A DNA stretch of 64,000 nucleotides, taken from the NCBI GenBank assembly GCA_910589415.1, contig OU342630.1:21113867-21177866 (forward strand). Direction: 5' to 3'. Position 1 is the stretch's first letter, and each line of letters starts with the position of its first letter. The notes beneath the pieces are model-generated. The model was not told where the DNA came from. It saw only the letters and a list, made by a program, of their open reading frames with translations, and did no database searches. A program made the translations under genes and the position numbers. This document shows, in pieces, positions 12,801 through 24,600 of the stretch. The DNA comes from Malachius bipustulatus. Lineage: Eukaryota > Arthropoda > Insecta > Coleoptera > Melyridae.

Positions 12801-13333
12801 TGCTGGGTGTAATTTTGCCTATGAATTGACCAATGAGAAGCATCTTTTTTTGGCGGTTTATTTAAATTTACTCCTCCTAGTTATTAAATAAGGTATAGTA
12901 GTAATATTTTTATTTACAATACGTATACGTAAACAGACGATGAGTTGCATTTTTCTTGACCAGAGCAGCAGCTGTTTGTCTGAGATTGTCTGCAGAACGT
13001 AGTAAAACGAATAGCATGTGGCAACGCCGGTCGCCGAGAGGCGTCAGCCGGTCGTATGCAGACAACATGTAAGTGGTGTTAATAGAGGGGAAACATGGAA
13101 AAAACACAGACACAGAATAAAAAAGAAACAACGCAATCAAAGTACAAACAAACCGTAAACGATACCTACATTCGCTGGGTTGGACGGGGTTTCGACTCCA
13201 GTGGTCGAGTTGAAATACCCACCGGCGGCTGACGTATTTTGGAAGCTATCTATAATTCAAATGAAGCAGTAGGTAAGAGGATAATAAAAATTGGAATTAT
13301 TGCTTTTGCGGAACAGTTTACTCACCTTCCCAT
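5863..13333 (-). CDS. RPA2: Replication protein A 32-kDa subunit (spliced, complete)
   Basis: Second-largest subunit of the RPA heterotrimer, which binds single-stranded DNA in replication, repair and checkpoint signalling. Seven coding exons rebuild on the minus strand: 13326-13333, 13170-13245, 6933-7031, 6549-6662, 6291-6485, 6009-6232 and 5863-5947, all with GT/AG borders and matching phases, 266 codons plus stop. Order: Gly/Ser-rich N-terminus (SAAGGYFNSTTG), central OB fold (QSVVPVVVRQI, LTIVGILREYEV, YTIEDHTGSIKAIWW, YVQIYGSLRV, MFPVDDCNILTNHLLQVIHA), C-terminal winged helix ending EFLINEGHAYSTIDNDHF. Length is close to the human protein. The first exon is the weakest call: an 8-base ATGGGAAG before a strong GTGAGTA donor, joined to an acceptor at 13246. 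An alternative acceptor 4 bases upstream would need a different first exon. Intron 2 (7032-13169) is filled with transposons. Same strand as fibrillarin. Confidence 0.93.
7063..7950. repeat. Inverted-repeat element in RPA2 intron 2
   Basis: About 200 bases at 7063-7270 return as the reverse complement at 7727-7950 (shared words include AATCCTATAGAAGTG, CAGCTGATGGTCATGCAG and ACCAACAGACGGGTATATG). The spacer holds a second nested inverted repeat: TTTTCGCCCAGATAACGTAT at 7368 and its near reverse complement at 7600-7622. Half of the AGTCAGGTCTTTGGTCAGG palindrome family sits at 7309-7340. The left arm begins about 30 bases from the exon 3 acceptor. Confidence 0.8.
8237..10806 (-). mobile_element. 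Complete Tc1/mariner-type transposon, DD82E spacing
   Basis: The ends are inverted: TACTAGAATTCGTTTAGTCT at the left and its reverse complement at the right, continuing as GTGCAGTAA for about 29 matching bases. Both are flanked by a TA target duplication (8235-8236 and 10807-10808). The 2570-bp element lies in RPA2 intron 2 and carries the transposase in two ORFs on the minus strand. Confidence 0.93.
8650..10211 (-). pseudogene. IS630/Tc1/mariner-type transposase (DDE_3), frameshifted
   Basis: N-terminal ORF 9825-10211 starts MAASEDGNRKR and looks like a helix-turn-helix DNA-binding region (VRSVYKIIKEKN). The C-terminal ORF 8650-9558 has the catalytic triad: D31 in YFTDETW, D131 in VVMDNAPYH and E214 in LNPIELIW, numbered in that ORF, with 82 residues between the second D and the E. 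Between them, 9559-9690 still codes in another frame (SLPNISRAVLLRTLREMN, then IEKEEIIVWRRKYLQEL), so a frameshift lies near 9500. The N-terminal ORF runs into a (TTTA)n tract at 9846-9873, where a donor site may once have stood, with a good acceptor (ACAG then ATTCCAAC) near 9695. It would cut and paste its own element. As it stands the protein is broken. Confidence 0.9.
10880..11075. repeat. Palindromic MITE, AGTCAGGTCTTTGGTC family
   Basis: Left part TTGCACTTTAGCGTCATC, then AAGTCAGGTCTTTGGTGAGG. The right part is the reverse complement, ending GATGACGCTAATAAAGTGCAA. The inner unit (GGTAGGTTTTTTTCCTTCAA) is present twice in direct order before the inversion. Related copies lie at 7309, 23359 and 23970. 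Confidence 0.8.
11153..11719. repeat. Putative TIR element
   Basis: The left end TTTACATCCGCGGCTCCTAC matches the reverse complement of the right end (TTTACATCCCCGGCTCCTAA), and inner GGGGTG-containing pieces also mirror. No transposase seen. Target duplication not identified. Confidence 0.5.
11753..12900. mobile_element. TIR element with a small ORF
   Basis: The left end (TATATCTCATTTAATAACTA, continuing GGAGGAGTAAA) and the reverse complement of the right end (CTATACCTTATTTAATAACT, continuing AGGAGGAGTAAA) match over about 30 bases. A second, partial copy of the left end starts near 13685. On the minus strand, 12252-12500 encodes 82 residues (start MDNPTSSTSERMSPPKKREE), which I do not recognise. 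Sits in RPA2 intron 2. Confidence 0.75.
12252..12500 (-). CDS. Unrecognised 82-residue ORF inside a TIR element
   Basis: I do not recognise this protein. It has a basic, Ser/Pro-rich N-terminus (MSPPKKREEKSV), an acidic middle (IIEEHIPIEQGADLDQTG) and ends TEKCCL. It fills the centre of the element at 11753-12900, so it may be a remnant of that element's gene. The overlapping ORF 12383-12604 in another frame has no better claim. It may equally be chance. Confidence 0.25.
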   Translation of the reverse strand: MDNPTSSTSERMSPPKKREEKSVTYKILEKLLYMRTSPIIEEHIPIEQGADLDQTGIAICDKVIVSTTHFESGPTKTEKCCL

Positions 13334-14991
13334 GCATGTTTCATTTTTGTTCTTTATGTTCTCTCTACGTTGGAATTTGAACTTTAAAAAATCGCAGTCG
13401 GCGTCAGCTTTGAATCTTCACTTCCTCTTCCCTTTGTGTTGTGTAAGCAAGCAGTAAGTTAAGTAGCAAAGTTGAAAAGTTGTAGGTCACTGTTTTTTGC
13501 CAGCCACTTTCGACTCGTCGGCCGTCGGTCGTCGTTCAGCGTTCACCCTTCACTCACGGTCACTGGTCAGTACGGCGTTAATTTTTTTACGCGTCACGGC
13601 ACGGCAAGGCACACGCACAACACGCACGATCTAGGGGACTGACTGACGCTTTAGTTAGCAGTGTCGGTAATACAGGTACTCTGCTATACCTCATTTTTAA
13701 ACTAGGAGGAGTAAACTACAAAGTATCATTTACACCACTAAAAGTCACCAGATGATTAAATCACCAGATTTTTTTGGCGGCAAATTTAAATTGAAACAAT
13801 ACTTATTAATAAGGAAGCTGTTACATTTTTTACGATTCATGATAGAAGGCGGTGATAATTTTTTTTTGCTTTATCTTATTACTGAAATTAAACAAAAAAT
13901 GTCCATGAATCGAGAAAAAAATAAAGTTAAATTCTACTTATTTTAGTCATAAAATCAGAATCTGCTATAAAAAATCAGGGCTCCTAACTAAAATTTCCCC
14001 CCTCCACTACACCTCCAAGAAGAGGGGAGGGGGAAGCTATTTATTAAGCATTTTCAGCCATGAAATCCGCATCTGCAATAAAAACAAGAGTTCCTATTTA
14101 AAATTTCAAAGTTTTTGTTTTTCAAAAATTGAAGAGTTATAAGTTATAAGTTCAAGTGAGTTACGATGTAATAAAATGTATGTTTAACCAAAACTAGTCG
14201 ATTATTATTATTTAGTAAAAAAAATTGTTGTAAATTCTAAAACATCGAATTTATCAATAAAACATAGACAAATAAGTTGCAATATCTCCTGAATCAAGTC
14301 CTGTATAAAAATTTTACAAGAGTGAAAAAAATGAATGCTTGATCCAAAAAAACAATACCTTCGAACCAGAGGAGTCCACAGAAAAAAATTGGGGGGTCAA
14401 CGTGGTCTCCAGCCCCCGTTTCGTCCGCTAGCGCTTGAATTCTCTATTAACAAAATCTGGCAAATTTTCTGTCGTCTTGAGAAAGACCTTTGCTTAAAAT
14501 AAGCCGAGTGAGCTGTATTCAAACTTTATTCGGACCATGGTTGGCCATGAAAAATCAGCTGATTTCCCCTGGTAGGTAAAAACCAAAGTTTTTGTCAAAC
14601 TATGAAAATGAATTTTGTCAGTGGATGTCAGCCAGGTTATCTCTTTTCAACTTTCTTTTGACCGATTTGATCTTGAAAGTTGCCAAGTTTCCATAAATTT
14701 ATTATTCAAAATGTCATAAATAATAATTTATTTTTCTGCTATTTTTGTTTATATTATTATTATACTTGAAATGCTTGGAAAATTGATCAAAGAAATTGAA
14801 ATTAGTTTAGAAAATCCTTCGTTGCATGAATACAGCTAGCTATACAGGTGATCCCGAAATGTCGGACACAGTGTACAGGGTGTTGTAAAGGATGTTCAGA
14901 AAGATTGGAAATTTAAAACAAAAATTGTTTCCTCGGCTGTACCGAAATTTATAATGTTTCTTTTTTGAAGAAACCAATCTGGCAGTCAACT
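13334..14991. other. RPA2 5' flank and spacer
   Basis: Holds the likely RPA2 promoter. 13500-13660 is GC-richer than its surroundings, with many GTCGTCG, CACGG and CACGCAC words. At 13685-13815 there is a partial copy of the 11753 element (same left end for about 120 bases). The rest to 14991 shows no gene. Confidence 0.5.
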
Positions 14992-14995
14992 TTAA

Positions 14996-15482
14996 CACGT
15001 TGACTGCCAGCCTGGTCTATAAGACCGAGGATCCTATATCGCACCACGCCATCACGGTCTATGAGACTGATGTCGTAGTGAGTCGCTCGCGCCGTCTCGG
15101 TCTATAAGACCGTGTCACAAAGTTGATCCCACAGCTCCACGAACGTGTTTTCTTACGGATCTGCTCATGGATTTAGAGTTTAGACCGAGTCGGCCACAAG
15201 GAACGTTTGGCACGTCCCAGTTCAAGTTTTCATTTTTACATCATTTGCATGGTGCTTTTGAGGGTGAAAACTATATATACACCGCCAACTCGGTCTATAA
15301 GACCGAGTCATTTTTTTATGTTTCATTACGCCATTTTTGAAAATTTTTTAAAAATGAACTTTTATTTCAACCTAAATCATAGAGTTCTATCATTGGCACC
15401 AAATGGCCCCAGGGGAAAATTTTCCTCAAAACACCTTGGCGCTATTGGAAATATAGGTAAAAACACCAGGGCAGTCAACGTG
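14996..15482. mobile_element. piggyBac-type MITE with TTAA target duplication
   Basis: TTAA at 14992-14995 and 15483-15486 flank inverted ends CACGTTGACTGCC...GGCAGTCAACGTG. The palindrome GGTCTATAAGACC or a variant occurs at about 15013, 15056, 15106 and 15292, plus a half site near 15181. No transposase. It lies just beyond the 3' end of fibrillarin. Confidence 0.9.
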
Positions 15483-15602
15483 TTAAACAACTTCCACTGG
15501 CAAAACACATCATTTCACTTACTTGTCTATTCCGATTGACTTAAGTAAAGACATACAAAAGCATTTTTTTAATAAAAAAGAACTTTTGAATTTTTCAAAT
15601 AT

Positions 15603-15608
15603 TTTATT
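15603..15608 (-). promoter_or_regulatory. Fibrillarin polyadenylation signal
   Basis: AATAAA on the minus strand about 60 bases beyond the fibrillarin stop codon. Confidence 0.6.
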
Positions 15609-15668
15609 TTACTTGTCAAAATAACTATTTATAACGCTTACATCCTAATATTTATAAAATAGTTAAAA

Positions 15669-18600
15669 CTATGAATCTTTCTTAGGAGGTGGCCTGTATA
15701 CACCAACAACAACAGCATGGTCTCTCTCGTAAGGCTCGAGGGTGAGCTGTTCTTGTGGTTTAAGTTTGTCTGCTTGCAATTTCTTAACCTCCGTAGCGAA
15801 AACAGCCTCTGGTTTAGCAGTGGAGTCGATACATGAGGCCTTAATGGAGATTACAAAGTGCCCGCCATTACGAAGGAAATGTTGGGCGTTGATGGCGACG
15901 ATACGAGCTTGATCCGGCTGGGCTACATCAGCAAAAATAACATCCACCATTGGAACCAACATGCGGTACTTGTGAGGGTGCCGAGCGTCTTCGATGATCG
16001 GAACGATGTTGGTGCGCTTCTTGGCAACATTGATCAGATCGCGCCCGGATCGATGTGAAAACTCGACCGCATAAACCAGCCCTTCGGGACCCACGATGTC
16101 CGATACATGTGAGACGGTTGTACCTGATGCTGCTCCCAGGTAAAGAACTTTTTCACCGGGGGCAATGTGAATCTTGTCTACTCCGCCGAGGATCGCTGCT
16201 GCCAGCTTGCTCCTGAACGGGTTCCAAACGCGGTACTCCACCTTTTGTCCGTCAGTCTATAAAAAACATAATTCAAGTATTAGCTCTCAAGTGTGTCAAG
16301 AAAAGGAGTGTGTCGAACAGAGAAAGAAGCAAAGAAGCAATATGCAAAATGTAATAATATAGAAGAGGGTGTCCTATTTAAAATAACAAAGTTGTATGGC
16401 GTACAGCGATATTGGGCCATCCTGTGTATCTTAAAATAATTTTACAAACTGTACTTTACCCTCCCATTAGAGTACTTTTTGGTTCATTTCGATATCTTTA
16501 ATGGTATAGGTGTAATTTAGCTTTCCATTTTAGAGGACTCACCCTGTATAATGTGTAAATGTGGAAGTGCAAAAAAAAATTATAAAGTGATTTTTTGTTG
16601 CAAATTAAGCAAAAAACCTGCTTAAATTTCAACAAACCCCTACTGGCCGATACCGATCTCAATAGTGGTTATCGGCCAATACTGGCAAAATTCTGATGCT
16701 AAAAACTTCAGATACAAAATTGGAAATTTTCTATCAGTTATAATAATAATTTTATTTTCCACCATTATATAAATGACATTTGGTTGGTCAACAAATTGAA
16801 AGAAAAAACTGACATACATAATAATATAATAATATAGGAATATGAAGAAAAAAAAACAAAACAAGCACACTACGCTTGCTTTACAGGATAGATCCCTATC
16901 TTAATATACATCTAGGTACAATTTGATATTTGGAATTAGTTTTATTTTTGATTGTTAATAGTGTTAATACATAGATACTCGTCTATTGAATAGAATGCAT
17001 GTTCTATCAATAGATTTTTTATATATTTTTTAAAATTTCTTGAATTTAAAGACCTGACATCTTCGGATAGACAATTATATAACTTTAAATTCAATCTGTT
17101 CCTTTTCGAAACTGTAGGTCTACTATATGGTACTATTAGATTATTTCTACCCCTTGTATTGTAGTCATGCAGATCCGCATGTGATTCTATTTTAGAAGCA
17201 ATATCATGTATATGAGAGACCGTTTGGAGAATGTATAGTGATGGTAAAGTCATGAATTTTAATTCTTTGAATAAGGGCTTACAGTGGTCTAAATATTTTG
17301 CACCCAGTATCATTGAGAGGGGGAGAGACTCCCCCCTCTCAAACCCATCGATCACATCCCCGATCAACACCGACAAAGCATCGATCGTTGAGACGCCACG
17401 CATATTTTATTTTCTCAATAACTCCTTTATGATTTGAAATTTCAATTTGAAAGTTGGTGTATTGAGATTTCTAGACATTCAACATTCATTGGTATCACAT
17501 GATTGGATTCGAGATGGCTACAAATAGCCCATATTTTTTGCAATTTAATCCACTCTGTGTCTCTTAGCGTTTATATACAGTGTGGAAACCCCAAATGGAA
17601 TAAATGCGATAATAAATCAATGGTTGCGGAAAAACGCTCGGACACGTCGATTAGTATTTTTGGTTGCGCATTTTTTTCAATGAAAACTTTTTATACAGGG
17701 TGTGTCGTGTAACAGTGCTCAATACCAACTTTCTTCTTTTAAATCAAACACCCTATATATTATTACATTTTCAGATTGCCTGAAAAATGTAATAATAATG
17801 GTGTTTATAATTCAAATTTGTAACGAGTGATTTTTGAGTTATAAGCAAATGAAAATAGCAATTTTTAATTTTCAAAACAGTGTACACCGATAACGGCTCA
17901 AGATGTCGGAAAACGGCTTACATGTCTCTATCCTAATTTTTCATGTAGTATCCTATTGTGTGGATGAAATTTTTATACAGGGTGATTAAAAATCTGATAA
18001 TTTTCATCACCCTGTATAAAAATTTAAACTACCTAATAGAGCTCTAAATCGAAAAGTTAAGATAGGGACATGTGAGCCGTTTTCCGACATCTTGAGCCGT
18101 TATCGGTGTACACACTGTTTTGAAAATTAAAAATTGCTATTTTCATTTGCTTATAACTCAAAAATCACTCGTTACAAATTTGAATTATAAACACCATTAT
18201 TATTACATTTTTCAGGCAATCTGAAAATGTAATAATATATAGGGTGTTTGATTTGAAAGAAGAAAGTTGATATTGAGCACTGTTAGACGACACACCCTGT
18301 ATAAAAAGTTTTCATTGAAAAAAATACGCAACCAAAAATACTAATCGACGTGTCCGAGCGTTTTTTAGCACCCATCTGCATTGATTTATTATCGAATTTA
18401 TTCCATTTGGCTCTTCCACACTGTATATATCTATAGTGAGCTCCAAAAAGAGGTAGGTACAGGTACACCCTTTATAGTCAATCACATATCTTTATTTTTT
18501 TTAATGTTAATTTTTTCAATTCATTCCAAACCTTGCAGAATTTCGCTTTAAGAATGACGTTTTGAAAAGTAACTGGAAGTCAGTTACATTCCGATACATT

Positions 18601-21600
18601 ATCCGGTATCAGTCCAGCTCTACTTATACAAGGTGTTTTGAAAAAGTAGGTCAAGCTTTAATCACAGATTGTTTGGCCAACATTAATGGGACTTTCCATT
18701 AAAATAAATTGATTTTCCTAGTTTGTCAAATGATTTTCTCATTTTAAAGTAACTAGTCATAGATTTATCAATCAATTTCTTTTTTTGTCAAATCAGTTTT
18801 ACTTTATGTCAATTGTTTCTCCTATTTACGTACAGTCACATGATTCTAAACATTGGAAAAGCATTTGGTATAAAAGGAGTCTAATTTGACATAAGAGGAA
18901 TTTCAATTGAAAAATCACACTGACCTTTGATAAATGGGAAAAGCATTTGACAAATTTGGAAAAGCAATTGACAAAAGACGAAAACCAAAAGAAAAAGACT
19001 GTGTTACAGAACATATCGACCCCCTCCCGTAACTTTTTCCTGCTTAGGCCTCTGGTTTGCAAGTATTGTTTTGTAGATCAGTTAGATCACGCTTACATTT
19101 GTTGTATTTTTATCATTCTTTTAAAATATTAATTCAAATTTTTGTATGACTATGTATCATTGAACAATTTTCCCATTTCAGGCTGGTAGTTGAGTTAAAT
19201 TATATTAAAAAAGTTTGTTTTATTGTATTAAATCATATGGTTAAAAGAGTTTTGGCAATATGTACGGGGAAGTTCCCTGAAAAACACCTAATAAGTCCCA
19301 TTGATTACAGGCACAGCAGGGGTGGGAGGTTCAAGTTTTTGGCCCATATATCGAAAGTTTTATAAATTAAAGCTTATTAAATTCTCCAAAAAATGATAGG
19401 CCAAAAAATTAAGTAACGGAACTGTGAATTATCTGCGGCTGTAATCAATGGAACTTTATTTGGCATTTTTCAGGGAACCTTCCCCTACTTTTCCTGAAAC
19501 TTTTGTAACCACATGATTCAATGCAACAAAACCAACTTGTCTAATTTGAATGGACTAAAACAGCAAGCGGAGTAGCAGTTCATAACAGCAAGTGGATCAA
19601 TGGCAGACAAAAAGTTGCAAGAAGTAAGGACAGTAAAAAAATGTATGCTTGATTCAAAAAAATATACCGTTGAATCAGAGGCGTGAACAGGAAAAGTTGT
19701 GGGGGGGGGGGTCAGTGTGTTATAAAATCCCCATTTTGACCCTTCACACTTCAATTCTCTTGGGAAAAATTTCACAAAAAAAGTATCGTCATAAGCAAGA
19801 ATTACATTCAAAATTTTAACTAATTGATTATCTAAAGAAAGATTATGAATAAAAAGCTTTTTATAAGTTAGCATAAGGAAAGTCCCGTTATTTTTGATCA
19901 AACAATCTGTGGCTAAGAGGTCGACCTACTTTTTCACAATACATACTTTAAAACCAGTTTGTCGGATACAACGTAGGCGTTTTTTCTTGTTGCATCAGTT
20001 TCAAATCACGTCTATGATTTTGAGACATATCATTTTCGTGTTAAACTAATGACGTCAGAATTGAAAGTGGTTAAATAGTGATTTCTAGTAAGAAATTAAT
20101 TAAATTTTTTAAATCTGTTGTATGTTTTGTAAATTTCAGTTATATTAACCCAATTTACGAATGGCAGCGATGTCTGTTTCACCATTTTGAAATTCAATCG
20201 AAACTGCTGCAACAAGAAAAAGCACCTTGTGGCTTGCATGGCGTATTGCCATCTCATAGCTGAAAGTACTAGTTTCATATCATCACCATGGATTCTCCCA
20301 GACACATTTTAGTTTGCAACTTAATTCCTGACTGTTTAGCTTATTGAAAAAGCAATTGGTCTTACTTCAATAAACCATCATAGATGGACCTTATCCATAT
20401 AAACATTTTCTTTGGAAAGGAATAAAATATCAAAGAAACAAATTCATACAATAGAAGAATTATTATATGGATGATGGTCACTTTATTGAACACTATCCAC
20501 TATAATCACTATATTAGGATCGGTTCATTTTTGCAGAACTATTTAAGATTGACCGTCAGAAACTTCAGAACTCACATTGTATTTTGATATACAGGTTGTC
20601 CAGGTATGAGTGTAAAAGCTACACGTGGCGACCTTCCTTGGACTATTTTGAGTAAAAAATCTTAATATAATAATGCTCTAAACCTCTTCACGGTGCCACA
20701 CGAGGTCGGTCATGCATCAAAGTTAGAAATTCTGGGTCACAAATATGCATATTATTGAACTTCTGTTTCCTTTTGCAGTTACGGTTAACATTTTCAAAGA
20801 CTTTTGCAAAGTCTTATTTCATTTAATTTTCGTAACAGTGCAATTATTAACTTTTTTAACATTTCTTAAAGTGCTTTTTTTTTATTTTTACATTTGTCAA
20901 CACTGCCAAATTTCATTAATTAATTTGATTAATTAAATTAATTTGACATAACGATTTCCTTGCGTATGGTCTCTGAAGCATGGTAGAGCATTATTGTATT
21001 AAGATTTTTTACTCAAAATAGTTCAAGGAAGGTCGCCACGTGTAGCTTTTACACTCATACCTGGACAGCCTGTATTTGAATATTTGAACCATCGTTTCTA
21101 CTTGAACTTGAAGCATTTTGTTACATTACATTTAATGTAACGGAACTTAGTTTTACTCGCGGTATCCTAAGCGCTACTTTCTTGAAAACTCTTTTTGCAA
21201 TATTGGCTTTATTTTTGCAGAACCATGTCAAATTTGTATGAGAAACTCTCTAGAATAGTGTTGGGATCATTCGAATGAAAAATCATCGTTAATTCGATTA
21301 TTGAAATAATCGCCGTCATTCGATTATTTCCGTTAGTATTCGAATGAAACATCTCGACCGGGAATGCAGCACTGGCAGTACTGGCACTGTCTTCGTATTG
21401 TTCCGTTCGTATTCGTATCCGCGTTGAGCGAGCCCGAGTCAAGCAGTCAGTCAAACCCATGTCAAACTTCAAACACTCCTATAATCGCAGAGAGAATAAT
21501 CGCTAGCAACGATTATTGTATTCGAATGAAACATCGGAATCGAGAGTGGAGTATGCGCGATGATAGAATCGAATACAGGCATAATCGGTATCGGTAATCG

Positions 21601-24600
21601 TAATCGTAACGCGATTTCTAGCTATTTTACATTTTAGATAATCGCCGATAGGGATTAATAGTTGGTTGATATTATCTAGGGGTGCAAAAGCTGAGAATTA
21701 TTTTAATTAGTGTAGGGTGGAACGTTAACGTAAGTTGGCGACAGGAAAGGCAAAAATTTCACGATTCTTACGACTTTTTTCTTTTACATTTTTTTTTTAT
21801 TTTTACGGTTCTAGGTGTGGGACTTTCCATGCAGATTCCATCAACTGTTGAAAAGTATAAGTAATACAATAAAATTAGGAAGAACAATGACGATTATTAA
21901 TAATTCGAATGACGAATTATTATCGTTCTCCTCGTCCCACGAGCAGTTAAATAGCATAGCTGGGTATTGTTATATACCTACCTACCTACTATTGGTATAA
22001 ATTGGGTCATCAAATAACAGTTTCATTCGAATGATCATTCGAATGAAAAAAATCGATTATTGAAATTATGCGATTATTCCCAACACTACTCTAGAACTAT
22101 TCGTCTAGAACTGAAAGAGCACCCGGGAACTGTTGTACTCTCAATTTGGGGTGCCACTCAAGTTAGAACCCCTCTTTTTTTTTAATGAATATTTAGGCTT
22201 GAGAACTATTGCTGAACCCCTCTCAGAAGTATAGAACTATTTATACTTAAAGAACCAAGAATTCATGTCAAAATTTGAGGTGATTGACTTTGGGGTGCCA
22301 ACTTTACACAGGTGAACTTTTCGTCTTAGAATGACATTACCTATTAGTGACTGACATAATTTGGATGTTTACTTTTGAGACACCTTATAATTATATGACT
22401 CTTGTGATCAGATCAAAACTATAATCAGTGTTGCCAATCAGAATTGCGCTAGATCTGGGTGTTTTTTTGGTTGCTACAGCGCGCTTTGATACGAACTAGT
22501 GCCTAGCGTGTTCTGTTGGGGCTTTTTGGGTAGATACTATTATTGCGCTATTAAGTGTGATAGTGCCAAAATGGCAGTACTGCATAACGGTGCCAACTGC
22601 CAATGCTAACCAAATCTAAATGAGGCATTGGTAAAAAATTAGAGCCTTATATTTTAATTAAAATTTCAGAAGTAAACTAAACCTTTAGTTTATTTATTAA
22701 TTATTATTGTTCTTCTTTCTTTCTCTAGCTAATTAAAGTTTCGGTAAAGGTGCTGTATCGCGACGGTTTTATCCCTACGCTGGCCTCCCTCCACTGCAGC
22801 ATTGGTAAAAAACCAGGTTTAAACAAAACAAACAAACAAATAACCAAGTTAATTTGGTTAAAACCAGGTTTATTTGGTTTTAACCAGTATTTAAGAACCG
22901 TCTTAAATTTCAAGGAAAATAATACTTTATTCAAAAAATATTAATTCTCTTTTTCTACCAGTTTTTGTAGACATACTTTCAACTTTCAACCAAACCAAAC
23001 TACACACTAAACAAAGAAACAAACATAAACAATAGAACAACACTTCACTATCTGCAGCTGGCAGCTGCTCTCCTAAAGTACAAGTTACATTATTTTAGGT
23101 TAGGTGAACAAAGCATAAATAAACCAATCCTTATTGGTTTATTTAAAAAAAAAAACACTTGGTTTTAACCGTGTTTAAACCATGGTTAAAACCAATATGG
23201 TTTAAACCTGCCAACCCTGCTCCACTGTCTCTCTGCTTGCTACGCTCCGACACGTTCTCAGCGTTGCCATATGCAAGCCCTACTCCTACGTTCTGCAGAC
23301 AATCCTGCGCGCTTCCTGCCCGCTTCCGCAGGAGACCGTAATAGTAGCTACGAGTTCCGTCAGGTCTTTGGTCAGGGTAGGTTTTTTTTTAATTTTATGA
23401 ACATTTGAAGGAAAAAAAAACCTACCCTGACCAAAGACCTGACATACTGCAGCAAATAAGTGTTTTAATATTATTTGTAATCAAAAATGACACTTTAAGG
23501 CCATAGGAGAACGGAGACACGGATTTCATGTGGCAACGCTGAGGAGCCTGTCAGCTCGGAGCAAGCAGAGAAAGTGGAGGGGAGCCAGCGTAGGGGTCAA
23601 ACTGTCGCGATAGAGCACCTTTACCGTTTCCCTGTGTATCGTTTTAATCTTGTCATATTTATATTTTCTTACTGATGTATTTCAAAATCCATCTGTCAAT
23701 GCAATAGTGTCAAGTCAAATTTAAACCCCCTAGAAAATCTGCGCTTGTACAATTTCAAAAAATCTTCAATTTATATTTAATATAATTAGGTATCTCGTCC
23801 GGGTCTGAGTTCACAGATGAATAAATTCTGGGCTTCAGAAAAGCTTATTTATTCCGGGATGCTAGTAGCAGATTTACAAAAGAACATAATAGGTAATAAT
23901 ACATTTACAAAATCAGAACCGTCCAGCTATCAGTTATAATTAATTATTATTGAGACGATAACGCTCAGTAAGTCTGGTCTTTGGTCATGTAGGTTTTTTT
24001 TCATTTTAGGGACACTTAAAGGAAAAAACCCCTACCCTGACCAAAGACCTGACTTAATGCAGCAAATAAGTGTTTTAAAATATCATTTGTAACGTGTTGC
24101 GTACGGCAACGCTGAGAGCGAAGCGAGTTGAAAAAGTGGAATGGGCATGTGAGTAGGGATGCAACGAATACCGATTTTTGCCGAATACCGAATACGAATA
24201 TTCGGCCATTAGTATTCGGCCGAATCCGAATATTCGGCCGGCCGAATATTATGGTTTTGTGAAATTTTTAATTCCTGGCGAGTCCACAGTGCCAGCTCTA
24301 ACAGGCTTCTTTTTCTTTATTTTATTTGAGGGTTGTCCAACTTGTCCATAACCAGTTTTTTACATGCATCTTTCAGTCATTCATGTGCTTTATAGGTTGG
24401 ATTTTAGGTACCTAATAAACCAATAAATTCTCGGAAAGGAACCGTTTCAGCACTATTGTTGGGTGATTTTTATTGACTTTATTGACTGTTTCATTTTCAT
24501 ATTGAAGCTCGAGTCTAGGCAAAACAATAACAGGGTATCAGAGGAATATTCAATTTTCAGTAAATAATCAATTATTCTTAGAAGTAGGTACCTGGGTACT

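Larger units (their letters stand above)
22738..23630. repeat. Foldback element interrupted by a hAT MITE
   Basis: Left arm GTTTCGGTAAAGGTGCTGTA through GCCTCCCTCCACT matches the reverse complement of 23572-23630. After the inserted element the arm resumes (CTCTCTGCTTGCTACGCTCC) and again mirrors 23520-23575. The AGTCAGGTC palindrome sits near the middle at 23359-23443. Confidence 0.8.
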
